A stretch of 64,000 nucleotides of DNA, taken from Paenibacillus sp. (GTDB lineage Bacteria > Bacillota > Bacilli > Paenibacillales > Paenibacillaceae). The stretch lies in the NCBI GenBank assembly GCA_031254035.1, contig JAIRVF010000059.1, positions 1 to 64,000 on the forward strand, given 5' to 3'. How positions within the stretch are numbered: position 1 is the stretch's first letter; each line of letters starts with the position of its first letter. Below the pieces are notes generated by a model. That model was not told the origin of the DNA. It saw only the letters and a list, made by a program, of their open reading frames with translations, and did no database searches. Shown here piece after piece: positions 1 through 8,904 of this stretch. Both the position numbers and the translations under genes were made by a program.

Positions 1-1
1 A

Positions 2-646
2 CTGGACCCATACGGACGCAAAATCAGAACTACAAATCTGCCGAAAAATGATAAAGATTACCCGTATATATTAGAAGATACCCCGAATGAGATGTACGAG
101 ATGGAGAAAGGATTCGCGAAAGCTTTTGGTTATAAATCTCCAGCGTTTCTACTAAAAAACAACTCTGAATTTACCAAGGAAAACATAGATTTATGGATGG
201 ATCACGTCGTTAGTTATGGAAACTTAATGATGAATGTTGATTATAACACCATCGGGGATCAGTGGGTGGAACAGATGCTGCCCCATATTCTTAGCCCAAC
301 TGAGGATGGGGTTAGACGTAGGCTTAAGGAATATATGAATTGGGTTAAAGAGAACAAAATAAAGATAGAAGGTTTTATAGATCCAGAGCCGTCAATGATT
401 TTTCACGATCGATGGATTTGTTATTTTGCACGGGCAAGAGTGAAATTTAAAATAACGTCTTACAATGTTGAAAAAGACATACTGTATATGACAATAGGTA
501 AAGGCAAACCTCTTAAAAAGAACGTCTGGTATACAGGTTATGTAGACCTTGAATTATTCACTAATGTTGGGGGTGTGTGGGGGGACACGCTCAGAGTTTC
601 TCCAAATGCTGATATTCACCATTATTCTATATTGAAAAAACTATAA
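2..646 (+). CDS. C-terminal part of a copper-amine-oxidase-N type exported protein (5' end outside window)
   Basis: The reading frame is open from base 2, so the true start lies upstream of the window. The visible 214 residues align by eye along their whole length with the C-terminal half of the protein at 6026-7135: both share DPxGRKIRTTNLPKN near the start of the shared part, NEMYEM, a VDY...WVE segment and a PEPSM motif. In the paralogue this part follows a signal peptide and a copper-amine-oxidase N-terminal domain, so an exported or wall-associated protein is inferred. The C-terminal domain itself is not one I recognise. It stops 13 bases before the next gene, so the two are probably co-transcribed. 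This pair belongs to the repeated module of the first 9.6 kb. Function unknown. Confidence 0.75.
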   Translation: MDPYGRKIRTTNLPKNDKDYPYILEDTPNEMYEMEKGFAKAFGYKSPAFLLKNNSEFTKENIDLWMDHVVSYGNLMMNVDYNTIGDQWVEQMLPHILSPTEDGVRRRLKEYMNWVKENKIKIEGFIDPEPSMIFHDRWICYFARARVKFKITSYNVEKDILYMTIGKGKPLKKNVWYTGYVDLELFTNVGGVWGDTLRVSPNADIHHYSILKKL

Positions 647-659
647 GATGTGATTAACT

Positions 660-3600
660 ATGATAACAATTTTGAAGAGAGCCTTTTTAATACTAATCGT
701 TTTTGTGTTGATTCCCCTAAATTTATGTCCGGATAGATCCTATGGGGCTTCTGGTTCTGTATTTGCAGAAATTATTGACGGAGAAATAGTATTTAATATT
801 ACCTCTACTGCTGCTAGTAACGCAATAAGATATAGAACTATTGGATGGACGGTACGAAGGGATCGTGTTTGCGAAAAAGACAGCAAAGGGAACAAAACTC
901 AATGTAATCCGAAGAAAGATAATAACTATGTTACTTTCGAAGGCAGCAAAGAAGTAAAGCAGATCAAACAAGTGCCTCCAAACCCCAAAGCTGGGGAAAC
1001 CGTGGTGACATACTTCTCCGTACCTGAGTCATTAGTTTCTGATGGTTTAAGAAAAAATAACATGGGAGAAGTAAAAGATGGCGATGAGGTATTCCTGAGT
1101 TCTGTTATGATTTCCATTGGCGAGAACGACAATAAACGAAGCGGTCCTTGGTACACGCTCCAAGGTATCAAAAAAGCAGAGGGATGGGCTCACGAGGATG
1201 ATTTAGATGATTATTTTGATGTTCGTGCGATTTACCACAGTGCTAAATATCCGGTGAAGCATGTTTATGTCAAGGAAGGTAAGCAGAATCCCAAGAATAG
1301 CTTAAAGGAAGAGGATGTTGATGATTTTAAACTAGGGCAAGATATTCGATTTTTAATAAACGGCGGTAATGATACTTTTAAAGATAAAAATAACAAGGAA
1401 TACACCATCGTGAAATCATATCTTCTTCCGATGAGGCCGCCATCAACTCCTAAATTTGAACAACTGCTGGGCAGTAAGAGTTTATTCGAAAGAAATTTTA
1501 CGGTTGATTTAGGCGGAACCTATATTGTCTCGGTTTGGAAGGAAAAATGTGATGGTAAGGGAGGCGAAGGCTGCGGTTCTCAAGGAGAAGGGTCGGGCGA
1601 CTGCACCTATAGCATAGGCCCGCCAAGACAGGTTGCTGCGCCCAAGACGGAGTACATGGACCCGGGAGCAACCGGAGTCATTCAGGCGGATAATTCGGCC
1701 AATGATCGTCATTTTGATGCAGTCCGTGCAATACCAACATCGGAGAATTTATATGCAAACGCCTGGGGGATGAATTATTTATTTCAACATACCTTTGGGA
1801 ATATGCAGGGGGAGGTTCGCTACGTCTGTAAGGTAAACGTTACTTACCCGACCAAATGGGAAGAGAAGCAGCCTGATATTACCGGTCCGGATGGACAACC
1901 TGAGCCGCAAGATCCAATTGAGCATACCGGTACGCTGAAGAAAACGTACAATTTTGAACTAACTCCGCGTCAATATGCATACTGGCAGATTAATCAATTG
2001 GAAGTGTATGAAATTGACCAAGCCGAAATGAGAAACTATGCTTTGCCTGGTGGTAAAGTCACGTTATATCCAGATGGATATGATCCTCCAGCGGTCGATC
2101 TGAACGATAGTACAGATGTAGAGGATCATGTATATCCGAAGGAGACCGGTACGATCAGCTTTACCCCGGAAGAGATCGATGGTGGGGAGCGTGAGCCTAC
2201 TGCAGCGGATGTCGATGATACCGAAGCGTTAAAAGCAATTGCGGAATCGCAAACTGGGGATGCAGATGTGCAAAATGATTACCTTAGTTTTAATGGCAAA
2301 ACGATTATGGATGATGCCCAAGTCAGTAAGTCGGGGCCTACCCCAAGCCAAATCCCTGCACCTGAACGAATTGGCGACCGTGTCCTCTATGAGGGAAGGC
2401 AGTTTATCAGCAGCATTCTTTTGAATAAAGCCAATACGATCAGTACGGGAACAATCTATTATAGTCTTTTGCCTGAAAATGTGAATGGAAGCTCGGATAA
2501 GGAGTACCCGATCAATGGGATCAATACGGTAACTGTGCATACTCCAGTAGTCAACTATTCATCTGTTACCGATGACCAGGCTCACAATCAGAAGACCATT
2601 CCGAATGAGCAGAGGGCCGCATTTATTCTGGAAAGGCCGTTTACCGTAACGATTCCAACTTCCGGACAGCATTTAAATGAATGGGCTTATCCCGGCTATG
2701 GCAACCGCGATTATGCCAAATATTATCGGACGAAGCAGGTGCTGTTCCCTTTTGATGTATATAACGAAAACCGGACGCAGTTCATACCGAAAAGTACCTG
2801 GATTGATATTCCAGTAGACCAACTTGATACAACGTTTTATTTGCCGGTATGGGTAGATGAAGGGGATTACCAAGTATACTTCCGAAATATTGCCGAAAAT
2901 GCCCCATATGATTACACGAATCAGGGAGAGCCTAACGCTAATTTGAATCTTATACATCATATAGCTACGGATGAGAAACCAGTGGAAGTCATCGGCCGTT
3001 TATATGATTTTGAGATTACGGATATCGCGGACTATAACTGGGAATCGGTTTTCCGTACCAGACCGGGAAGTCCGGAGCTGAGAGGCATTTCTTATTGGAT
3101 TGGTCAGAAGAAGATTGATGGCGATCCCCGTGGAAACAAGGATACATTCACCTTATCCATTCGTCCGGGCAGTAATCCGCTGACAGGTTACAAAAATATA
3201 GCTATCAAGACGGGTTACCATTTCAAATTCGACTTCAAAACGAAAGGGAATATGTTCGGCAAGCTGGATGGCATCCGGATTACGCCGAAGTTCTATTTTG
3301 TAGGCAAAAAAGGCGGTACACCGCAAGAAGTGGATTTGTACTACAAAACCAATAACCGCCAGTTTGTCAAAATCGGTTCCAATGACGATCAGGTAAAACG
3401 TTATGTCATTCTGAATGACAGGCTGCGCAATGTGCCGACGGAGGAATTAAAGGACACGGCCTCTTACAAATATGACAAATATAACATCCTGTCTCAATTG
3501 GGGAACCCAACAAAGCCACAATATGAGAAGTTATATTTCGATAAGCTGACCAAACAGAAGACGCCTGTAGGTGGGTATAGTCTGTTGCTATTTCCAGAGC

Positions 3601-4046
3601 AGCTTCGGACCTTTATCGGACCGAAAACAGAGATTCCACCATCTGTGGATGTGCAGCGTGCCAATGTGGCGATACAAAAATGGTATGGAGAGTACAGTCT
3701 GCCAGCTAATCCTTATGTGGTAACGCTCAGTACGAATATTGCAGAGTATGGCCGGACTCATGGAGGATTGGATGATAAATCCCCGATCTTCTTGAGAGAT
3801 GGATATATTGTCGTTAATTTCAATATCGAATCGATTCAGGAAGGCAAACTGAACGACCCGCATCTTCAATATATTAAAGCGCCTATGATGAACAAATGGA
3901 AGGAAAACCAGTGGCAAATGGAAGGGTTTCAATCTACTGTGAGGGATTCATTTGGCAATCAGTTTGAACTGAAACAGGGAGATGTGGTGTTCTACCACGC
4001 GGACAAGTCCAGCAGGGATGATTTCAGCTCCCAGGTACCGCATTAG
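660..4046 (+). CDS. Large Sec-exported protein of unknown function (1128 aa)
   Basis: The first 30 residues form a clear Sec signal peptide (KR, a hydrophobic stretch, probable cleavage after SYGA), so the protein is exported. No C-terminal membrane anchor or sorting motif is visible, so it is either released or held by partners. The body is mostly beta-type sequence rich in Pro, Tyr and Asn, without repeats I can name, and I do not recognise a family. It follows the copper-amine-oxidase-N type gene with a 13-base gap and converges on a small lipoprotein gene across a shared hairpin terminator. Its 3' end survives as decayed copies at 7199-7304, 7867-8069 and about 8833-8904, showing that this gene once accompanied further lipase/lipoprotein units. 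It may be an envelope or accessory component of that system; this is inference. Confidence 0.8.
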   Translation: MITILKRAFLILIVFVLIPLNLCPDRSYGASGSVFAEIIDGEIVFNITSTAASNAIRYRTIGWTVRRDRVCEKDSKGNKTQCNPKKDNNYVTFEGSKEVKQIKQVPPNPKAGETVVTYFSVPESLVSDGLRKNNMGEVKDGDEVFLSSVMISIGENDNKRSGPWYTLQGIKKAEGWAHEDDLDDYFDVRAIYHSAKYPVKHVYVKEGKQNPKNSLKEEDVDDFKLGQDIRFLINGGNDTFKDKNNKEYTIVKSYLLPMRPPSTPKFEQLLGSKSLFERNFTVDLGGTYIVSVWKEKCDGKGGEGCGSQGEGSGDCTYSIGPPRQVAAPKTEYMDPGATGVIQADNSANDRHFDAVRAIPTSENLYANAWGMNYLFQHTFGNMQGEVRYVCKVNVTYPTKWEEKQPDITGPDGQPEPQDPIEHTGTLKKTYNFELTPRQYAYWQINQLEVYEIDQAEMRNYALPGGKVTLYPDGYDPPAVDLNDSTDVEDHVYPKETGTISFTPEEIDGGEREPTAADVDDTEALKAIAESQTGDADVQNDYLSFNGKTIMDDAQVSKSGPTPSQIPAPERIGDRVLYEGRQFISSILLNKANTISTGTIYYSLLPENVNGSSDKEYPINGINTVTVHTPVVNYSSVTDDQAHNQKTIPNEQRAAFILERPFTVTIPTSGQHLNEWAYPGYGNRDYAKYYRTKQVLFPFDVYNENRTQFIPKSTWIDIPVDQLDTTFYLPVWVDEGDYQVYFRNIAENAPYDYTNQGEPNANLNLIHHIATDEKPVEVIGRLYDFEITDIADYNWESVFRTRPGSPELRGISYWIGQKKIDGDPRGNKDTFTLSIRPGSNPLTGYKNIAIKTGYHFKFDFKTKGNMFGKLDGIRITPKFYFVGKKGGTPQEVDLYYKTNNRQFVKIGSNDDQVKRYVILNDRLRNVPTEELKDTASYKYDKYNILSQLGNPTKPQYEKLYFDKLTKQKTPVGGYSLLLFPEQLRTFIGPKTEIPPSVDVQRANVAIQKWYGEYSLPANPYVVTLSTNIAEYGRTHGGLDDKSPIFLRDGYIVVNFNIESIQEGKLNDPHLQYIKAPMMNKWKENQWQMEGFQSTVRDSFGNQFELKQGDVVFYHADKSSRDDFSSQVPH

Positions 4047-4059
4047 AATCTACTAATGG

Positions 4060-4089
4060 AAAAGTCCTCAAGGTAACTTGAGGACTTTT
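4060..4089. terminator. Bidirectional hairpin terminator between convergent genes
   Basis: A perfect 13-base stem (AAAAGTCCTCAAG at 4060-4072, CTTGAGGACTTTT at 4077-4089) with a GTAA loop. A-run and T-run flanks allow termination in both directions, between the large exported-protein gene and the lipoprotein gene. An identical hairpin recurs at 7318-7347, and a decayed one at about 8850-8880. Confidence 0.9.
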
Positions 4090-4113
4090 CGTTAAGTTTG
4101 TGAACTGTGAGAT

Positions 4114-4476
4114 TTATTTTTTGGTGTTTTCTGTGGAGGATTTGTTTGTTTGATCGGGTTCTACATAGCGGTCCATTACTTTACTAGATCCGCCTACGTT
4201 GTTAACTTTAAATGTCTGGTGATCAATTCCGATGCTAAAGGTAGCGCTCTCATCTCCCACCATGTGTCCATACAATACAATTTCTGAGTTCATAGGGTCA
4301 TTAATTTCATAGTAGTCAGAAAAAATTACATCGGCATTAAAATTGTCCTTCATGTACTGTTGTGCAATAGGAATGGCTTGGTCATAAATGGCCTTTTTTT
4401 GAGCCTTTGACATGCATCCACTGAGTAACAGTAAAACCAAAGTGATTAAAAATATTATCCTTAGATTTCTCCACAT
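4114..4476 (-). CDS. Small lipoprotein, array member 1 (candidate lipase-immunity lipoprotein)
   Basis: A 120-residue protein with a lipoprotein signal peptide and lipobox LSGC (Cys21), so it should be anchored on the outer face of the membrane. The start is the ATG at 4476, preceded by GGGGAG, rather than the upstream ATG. The mature part begins SKAQKKAIY and contains YMKDNFNADV, a DPMNSEI segment and GHMVGDE. All six paralogues between here and 9.55 kb share these. The fold pattern and the DPM motif recall small Firmicute lipoproteins of the DUF1433/TilA type; that relation is by eye only. It is divergent from the lipase at 4583 (106-base gap), as expected of an immunity/toxin pair with shared upstream control. 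Immunity to a phospholipase acting at the membrane is inferred. Confidence 0.8.
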   Translation of the reverse strand: MWRNLRIIFLITLVLLLLSGCMSKAQKKAIYDQAIPIAQQYMKDNFNADVIFSDYYEINDPMNSEIVLYGHMVGDESATFSIGIDHQTFKVNNVGGSSKVMDRYVEPDQTNKSSTENTKK

Positions 4477-4582
4477 ATTTGCTCCCCATTTCATTTTTGA
4501 AAGATAACTATTTGGGATGAAACCAATAGAGTTTTTATTTTATACTATTATTCTTCTATTTGGAAATTATGGAGGGATTAAA

Positions 4583-5971
4583 ATGAGTTACATTAGAGAT
4601 GAAATTTATCATAATTTATCCGATCAAGCATATTCGAGAGACATAGAGGTCTATGGGAAATATGGGCCAAATCGTAATTGGGAAGTCATAGAACCAGAAG
4701 GGGCCTTACTTCATGATACGAATGGTTCAGGATTCGATGCGACTGTTTTTAAAAATATACATACGGATCAGGTTATCATTGCTTACCGCGGGACTGAGCC
4801 TTTTGGTCGTCCCCCGTGGAGTATGTTTATGGATTGGGGTACGGATGGAATGGATGTTGCTGGCGGGAGAGCAAAAAGGCTGGAAGAATTCCATAAATCA
4901 TATGAGAAAATGAAGGGTAATCCTTTGATTATGTCAGACCCTGATGCAGCAAGAATGTACCGTAAAATGGAATATGATTATCAAACGAATCAGTTTCATC
5001 AAGCTGAGGAGTTGTACCATGCGGTAAAAAAAACATACCCTAATTCCCAAATTTCAACAACGGGCCATTCCTTGGGTGGGGCTGAAGCTGAATATGTTGC
5101 TGTACGCAACGGTTTGCAATCCACCAGCTTTAATGCACCGAACATTGTACATCTTCTATCTGACGAACTCCAAGAGAAGGTAGGGAAGGGTGCCTTCCAA
5201 AAAACGAATGTGGCTTATGTTGACCCCGGAGACGCTATTAGTTCAGGGTTTAAAGAACCCCAAAGGCATGTTGGATCTACTTATTATACGTACTCTACAT
5301 ATGAGGAGGCAAACGAACAATATCAAAGTTCCATAAGCTACTTCCCTCTGATCATCACACCCCAGAATCCAAATTTCTTTTTAGGGTCACAGTTTCATAT
5401 TCAGTATATCCCTGCAACATTGCCAATGGAAATTTGGGGGGCTACCAGAAAGATTTACAATTCGATATGGGGCGAGTCAAGACATTCGCTCCAGCGGTTT
5501 GTATTTGATCAGGAAGGGAACATCACAAACCAACTGTTTACAATGGATGGCCAGCCTTTTGAAGAAGGTTCTCCAAGACTCAAGTATTACAATGAGAGTG
5601 TAGCAAATCAGGAATTGATGAAAGAAGCCATGAAGGAACTTATTCATCGATACGGAAGCAATTGGGGGATATTTGGAAAGGTTGTGGCAACTGCTGCAGG
5701 CGTGACCATACAATTGCGTCCGGAAGCCCTTAAAGAAGCAGGGCAAACCATTAACCGGCATGTGCAGGAATTCCAAGCAGAGCTCCCGGCAGCAATCCGA
5801 AGCATTCAGCATTTGGTGGAGACAAGCAGCAGCCGTTCGCTTCAGCCTATTGTCGAAAGGCTAATATCCAGTTTGAATACCTTTAACCGTTGGTATGCAA
5901 AAGAAGCGCGGGAAATTGGCGACTATATCAACAAAAAGGCAGATGACTTTTTGCATGCTGATCAAGGTTGA
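4583..5971 (+). CDS. Class 3 lipase-like protein with C-terminal helical domain; candidate type VII lipase toxin
   Basis: The start at 4583 (GGAGGG seven bases upstream) gives 462 residues without a signal peptide; an ATG at 4517 would add a hydrophobic leader but has no ribosome site. The N-terminal part is an alpha/beta-hydrolase of the Lipase_3/DUF2974 kind: an oxyanion segment AYRGTEP near residue 67, the nucleophile elbow GHSLGG with Ser163, and a VDPGDA segment near 213 that could hold the acid. A His in FHIQY (about 272) or RHSLQ (about 301) may complete the triad. Residues from about 340 to the end are helical and rich in Glu, Gln and Arg. A lipase first and a helical tail last is the reverse-domain layout of S. 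aureus TslA, where the tail is the type VII targeting region. The neighbouring T7SS operon and lipoprotein array support this. Activity and secretion are inferred. Confidence 0.75.
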   Translation: MSYIRDEIYHNLSDQAYSRDIEVYGKYGPNRNWEVIEPEGALLHDTNGSGFDATVFKNIHTDQVIIAYRGTEPFGRPPWSMFMDWGTDGMDVAGGRAKRLEEFHKSYEKMKGNPLIMSDPDAARMYRKMEYDYQTNQFHQAEELYHAVKKTYPNSQISTTGHSLGGAEAEYVAVRNGLQSTSFNAPNIVHLLSDELQEKVGKGAFQKTNVAYVDPGDAISSGFKEPQRHVGSTYYTYSTYEEANEQYQSSISYFPLIITPQNPNFFLGSQFHIQYIPATLPMEIWGATRKIYNSIWGESRHSLQRFVFDQEGNITNQLFTMDGQPFEEGSPRLKYYNESVANQELMKEAMKELIHRYGSNWGIFGKVVATAAGVTIQLRPEALKEAGQTINRHVQEFQAELPAAIRSIQHLVETSSSRSLQPIVERLISSLNTFNRWYAKEAREIGDYINKKADDFLHADQG

Positions 5972-6025
5972 ACAGTTTTTATCAGGCTTATTTATTAAAA
6001 TTTAAGCGACGTGGGAGTGTGTTAT

Positions 6026-7135
6026 ATGTCTATAAATGGTTTTTTAAGAAAAAGAATAATGAACTCCAAAAGTATAGTTGCTGCTGCAGGTGCGCTCCTT
6101 CTGGTTGTAAGTTTTTCAGGGATCAGCTATGCCAGTGGAACTCCAGCCGGGGTTATCCTGAATGGTGTTCAATATCCGCTGGAACAGATGCCGGCGACGA
6201 TTGACAAGGGAATTACCTGGGTTCCCTTACGATTTGTGTCGGAAAAGATCGGGGCGAAGTTAAACTGGGATCCCCAAACGCAAAAGATAGAGATCCTTAA
6301 AGGGGAAAATCGGATTTCACTGACCGTCGGTTCAACTACTGCACTGGTAAACGGGGAATCCGTACAATTGAGTTCTCCGGTCATGCAGCAAGAAGGGATA
6401 ACGATGGTCCCGCTTCGGTTTGTAAGCGAACAGCTTTCTGCGGAAGTACAATGGGATTCGATCCTTGGAGTGGTAAAGATCCACATGCCGGATAAAGATT
6501 TGGGGGAAGTAGACCCCTTCGGCCGCAAAATAAGGACCACTAACCTTCCTAAAAATGCTAGCGATTATCCCTATATTATCGAAGGTTTACCAAATGAAAT
6601 GTACGAGATGCCGCATAGAAACATTACTGGAAGCGCCGAATCTGCGGCGACTTTCTCATCAGAACTTAATAAGCCGCTTCTTGAGCGATATATTTCGATG
6701 GTGGAACAATACGGAAATCTGCTGCTGAATGTCGACTATAAAGTAATAGATCAATCATGGGTAGAAAATTACATGAAACTTTTCAATCAATATACGAACA
6801 ATGCAACTTATGCAAAAAAGTATGTCAAATCGGTTAAAGAAAATCATATCCAGGTTGAGGGTACATTGATCCCGGAGCCTTCTATGGTTTTTTACAGCGA
6901 TGCTGAGGTCATAGTCCGCTGCCAGTTTGCATTTAGAATAAAGGGTTCTGATACGGATAAGGAAATTATTTATGATCCCTACTTCCGGCAGACCAAATTT
7001 CAAAAAAATATATGGTACGTAGGTTATACCGATATTGGTCTTAGTTCGAACGTATTTAACGGAACCTTGAGAAACTTTAAAATTTCGCCTACTGCTACCT
7101 TTTTTAGAGATTATGCTGTACATGTTTTGAAATAG
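6026..7135 (+). CDS. Exported protein with copper-amine-oxidase N-terminal domain
   Basis: The chosen ATG at 6026 follows GGGAG by eight bases; a GTG at 6011 and an ATG at 6059 are less likely. Residues 1-36 form a signal peptide (RKR, hydrophobic core, cleavage near SYA). Residues about 41-160 are a copper amine oxidase N-terminal domain (PF07833 type), recognised by the twin WVPLRFVSEKIGAKLNWD and MVPLRFVSEQLSAEVQWD blocks. These domains are common in Paenibacillus and related surface proteins and do not imply oxidase activity. Residues 165-369 are the same unassigned domain as in the gene at 2-646. The gene lies 54 bases after the lipase, so it is likely co-expressed. In this copy the large exported-protein gene that should follow has been deleted to a short tail. 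Confidence 0.8.
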   Translation: MSINGFLRKRIMNSKSIVAAAGALLLVVSFSGISYASGTPAGVILNGVQYPLEQMPATIDKGITWVPLRFVSEKIGAKLNWDPQTQKIEILKGENRISLTVGSTTALVNGESVQLSSPVMQQEGITMVPLRFVSEQLSAEVQWDSILGVVKIHMPDKDLGEVDPFGRKIRTTNLPKNASDYPYIIEGLPNEMYEMPHRNITGSAESAATFSSELNKPLLERYISMVEQYGNLLLNVDYKVIDQSWVENYMKLFNQYTNNATYAKKYVKSVKENHIQVEGTLIPEPSMVFYSDAEVIVRCQFAFRIKGSDTDKEIIYDPYFRQTKFQKNIWYVGYTDIGLSSNVFNGTLRNFKISPTATFFRDYAVHVLK

Positions 7136-7198
7136 GCAATTTTATCGGTATTGGGTCAATTCATTAAGCCGTTTTTATTGACGGGAGGTCAAACGTTT

Positions 7199-7304
7199 GG
7201 GGGATTCATTTGGCCGTCAGTTTGAACTGAAACAGGGAGATGTGGTGTTCTACCACGCGGACAAGTCCAGTAGGGATGATTTCAGCTCCCGGGTACTGCA
7301 TTAG
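7199..7304 (+). pseudogene. Remnant: last ~105 bases of the large exported-protein gene
   Basis: From about 7199 to the TAG at 7304 the DNA is nearly identical to 3943-4046, the 3' end of the gene at 660-4046, including the frame around QFELKQGDVVFYHADKSS. The rest of that gene is missing. The same downstream hairpin follows at 7318. This marks a deletion inside a duplicated module; it is not an active gene. Confidence 0.85.
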
Positions 7305-7317
7305 AGTCTGCTAATGG

Positions 7318-7347
7318 AAAAGTCCTCAAGGTAACTTGAGGACTTTT
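7318..7347. terminator. Second copy of the bidirectional hairpin terminator
   Basis: Exact repeat of the 13-base stem and GTAA loop found at 4060-4089, again between a tail of the large gene (+) and a lipoprotein gene (-). Confidence 0.88.
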
Positions 7348-7372
7348 CGTTAAGTTTGTGAGATTATAAGAT

Positions 7373-7735
7373 TCATTTTTTAGGGTCTTCTGTGGAAGGT
7401 TTGTTTTTTTGATCGGGTTTGATATAGCGGTCCATGACTTTGCTAGACCCGCCTACATCATTAACTTTAAATGTTTCGTGATTAATTATAATGCTAAAGG
7501 TAGCGTCTTCGTCTCCTACCATGTGACCATACAATATGATGTCTGAGCTCATCGGATCGAGAAACTTGTAATTATCAGAAAAGATCACATCGGCATTAAA
7601 ATTGTCTTTCATGTACTGTTGTCCTAAAGGGACCGCTTTGTAATAAATGGCTTTCTGTTGTGATTTGGACATGCATCCGGTGAGTAAAAGTAAAACTAAA
7701 GTGCATAAAGAAGTTATTTTTATTATTTTCAGCAT
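7373..7735 (-). CDS. Small lipoprotein, array member 2
   Basis: A 120-residue paralogue of the lipoprotein at 4114-4476. The ATG at 7735 follows GAGTGG; a GTG nine bases upstream is possible. Its lipobox is LTGC, followed by SKSQQKAIY. It keeps the YMKDNFNADVIF, DPMSSDI and GHMVGDE segments and the C-terminal MDRYIKPDQ. It is divergent from a lipase 5' fragment at 7791, repeating the lipoprotein/lipase arrangement of module 1. Differences cluster after the DPM segment, as would be expected if paralogues had diverged to match different toxin variants; this last point is inference. Confidence 0.8.
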   Translation of the reverse strand: MLKIIKITSLCTLVLLLLTGCMSKSQQKAIYYKAVPLGQQYMKDNFNADVIFSDNYKFLDPMSSDIILYGHMVGDEDATFSIIINHETFKVNDVGGSSKVMDRYIKPDQKNKPSTEDPKK

Positions 7736-7790
7736 ATTAACCACTCATTTCTTTAATTTATAAGAACCTAAAATGAAATGGAAGGGGGGC

Positions 7791-8069
7791 GTGGGATTTA
7801 TTAGCGATCAAGATTTTCACACTTTATCTCATGTATCTTATGATAGAGATATAGTAGTTCATCGTAAATTTTTGAACGACCCGCATCTTCAATATATTGA
7901 TGCCCTATGATGAACAAAGTGGAAGGAAAACCAGTGGCAAATGGGAGTGTTTCAATCTATGGTAATGAACTCATTTGGTCATCAATTTGAACTGAAACAG
8001 GGAGATGTGGTGTTCTACCACGCGGGCAAGTCCAGTAGGGATGATTTCAGCTCCCAGGTACCGCATTAG
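7791..8069 (+). pseudogene. Fused remnant: lipase 5' end joined to the 3' end of the large exported-protein gene
   Basis: A GTG at 7791 follows a GGGGGG ribosome-site-like run. It opens about 27 codons matching the N terminus of the lipase at 4583: YIRDE...HNLSDQ...SRDIEV there, FISDQ...HTLSHV...DRDIVV here. At about 7867 the sequence switches to the 3' end of the large exported-protein gene (LNDPHLQYI; compare 3845). A one-base deletion then causes a stop at 7908-7910. The remaining tail runs to the TAG at 8067-8069. A single large deletion spanning lipase, copper-amine-oxidase-N gene and most of the large gene explains the junction. Confidence 0.8.
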
Positions 8070-8099
8070 AATCTGCTAAGCTTTATGAAGCTATGAGAT

Positions 8100-8456
8100 T
8101 TATTTTTTGGTGTCTTCTGTCGTTCTTTTCTTATCGAGCTTAACCCTGCGGTCCATTACTTTACTAGATCCGCCTACTTGACTAGTTTCAAATGTCTTGT
8201 GGTCAATCATAATGTCAAAGGTAGCGTCTTTGTCCTCTGACATGTGTCCGTATAAAACAATTGTTGAGCTCATCGGGTCAAGAAACTCGTATTTATCTGA
8301 AAAAATCACATCGGCATTAAAATTGTCTTTCATGTACTGTAGTGCAATAGGAACTGCTTTATTGTAAATGGCTTTCTTTTGAGCTTTGGACATACACCCA
8401 GTAAGTAGGAGGAGAATACTAATGGCCAACAGTAAAATCTTTAGATTTTTCTGCAT
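8100..8456 (-). CDS. Small lipoprotein, array member 3
   Basis: A 118-residue paralogue with lipobox LTGC followed by SKAQKKAIY. The ATG at 8456 has GAGG seven bases upstream. It carries the family segments YMKDNFNADVIFSD and DPMSS, but GHMSEDKD replaces GHMVGDE, and its tail is more basic (RRVKLDKKR). The hairpin terminator that normally follows array members on this strand has been lost here, so its transcript end is unclear. It lies 27 bases downstream of array member 4, so members 3 and 4 are probably one transcript. Confidence 0.78.
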   Translation of the reverse strand: MQKNLKILLLAISILLLLTGCMSKAQKKAIYNKAVPIALQYMKDNFNADVIFSDKYEFLDPMSSTIVLYGHMSEDKDATFDIMIDHKTFETSQVGGSSKVMDRRVKLDKKRTTEDTKK

Positions 8457-8483
8457 AGTTACCTCGCTTTGTTTTAATAAGAG

Positions 8484-8810
8484 TTACTTATCCGGCTTTA
8501 CATAGCGATCCATTATTTTGCTAGATCCAATTAGATTATTAATTCTAAATGTCTTGTGGCTTACTCCAATGCTAAAGGTGTCGTTTTCATCACCCACCAT
8601 ATGTCCATACAAAACAATCTCCGAGTTCATAGGATCTAGAAACTCGTAATCAGAAAACATTACATCAGCATTATAGTTGTCTTTCATGTACTGTTGTGCA
8701 ATAGGAACTGCTTTGTTATAAATGGATTTCTTTTGTGATTTGGACATACATCCACTAAGTAATGATATGACCAAAATGACGGAGAATATTATTCTAAAGA
8801 TTCTCCACAT
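8484..8810 (-). CDS. Small lipoprotein, array member 4
   Basis: A 108-residue paralogue. The start is the ATG at 8810 (GGGGGA upstream), not the ATG at 8861, because the extension is encoded by remnant DNA of the large gene's tail and by the ribosome site itself. The lipobox is LSGC, then SKSQKKSIY. One residue is missing in the segment before DPMNSEIV compared with its sisters (SDYEFLDPM), and it ends shortly after MDRYVKPDK. Surface-anchored; the immunity role is inferred from the array. Confidence 0.78.
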   Translation of the reverse strand: MWRIFRIIFSVILVISLLSGCMSKSQKKSIYNKAVPIAQQYMKDNYNADVMFSDYEFLDPMNSEIVLYGHMVGDENDTFSIGVSHKTFRINNLIGSSKIMDRYVKPDK

Positions 8811-8832
8811 AGTAATCCCCCATTTCTTTTCA

Positions 8833-8904
8833 ACCGCATTAGTATACGGTAAAGTCCTCAAGGCAACTTGTGGATATTCCTTTAACTTTATGAAGCTGTG
8901 AGAT
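8833..8904. pseudogene. Decayed remnant of the large gene's extreme 3' end plus its terminator
   Basis: CCGCATTAG at about 8834 followed by AAAGTCCTCAAGGCAACTTG matches the stop-codon region and hairpin seen at 4038-4080, with substitutions that break the right arm of the stem. It separates array members 4 and 5 and shows that a third duplicated module once ended here. Confidence 0.7.

Noticed and set aside
4517..4582. Upstream start giving the lipase a hydrophobic leader
   Set aside because: No ribosome site at 4517, whereas GGAGGG is ideally placed for 4583; the leader also overlaps the divergent promoter region.
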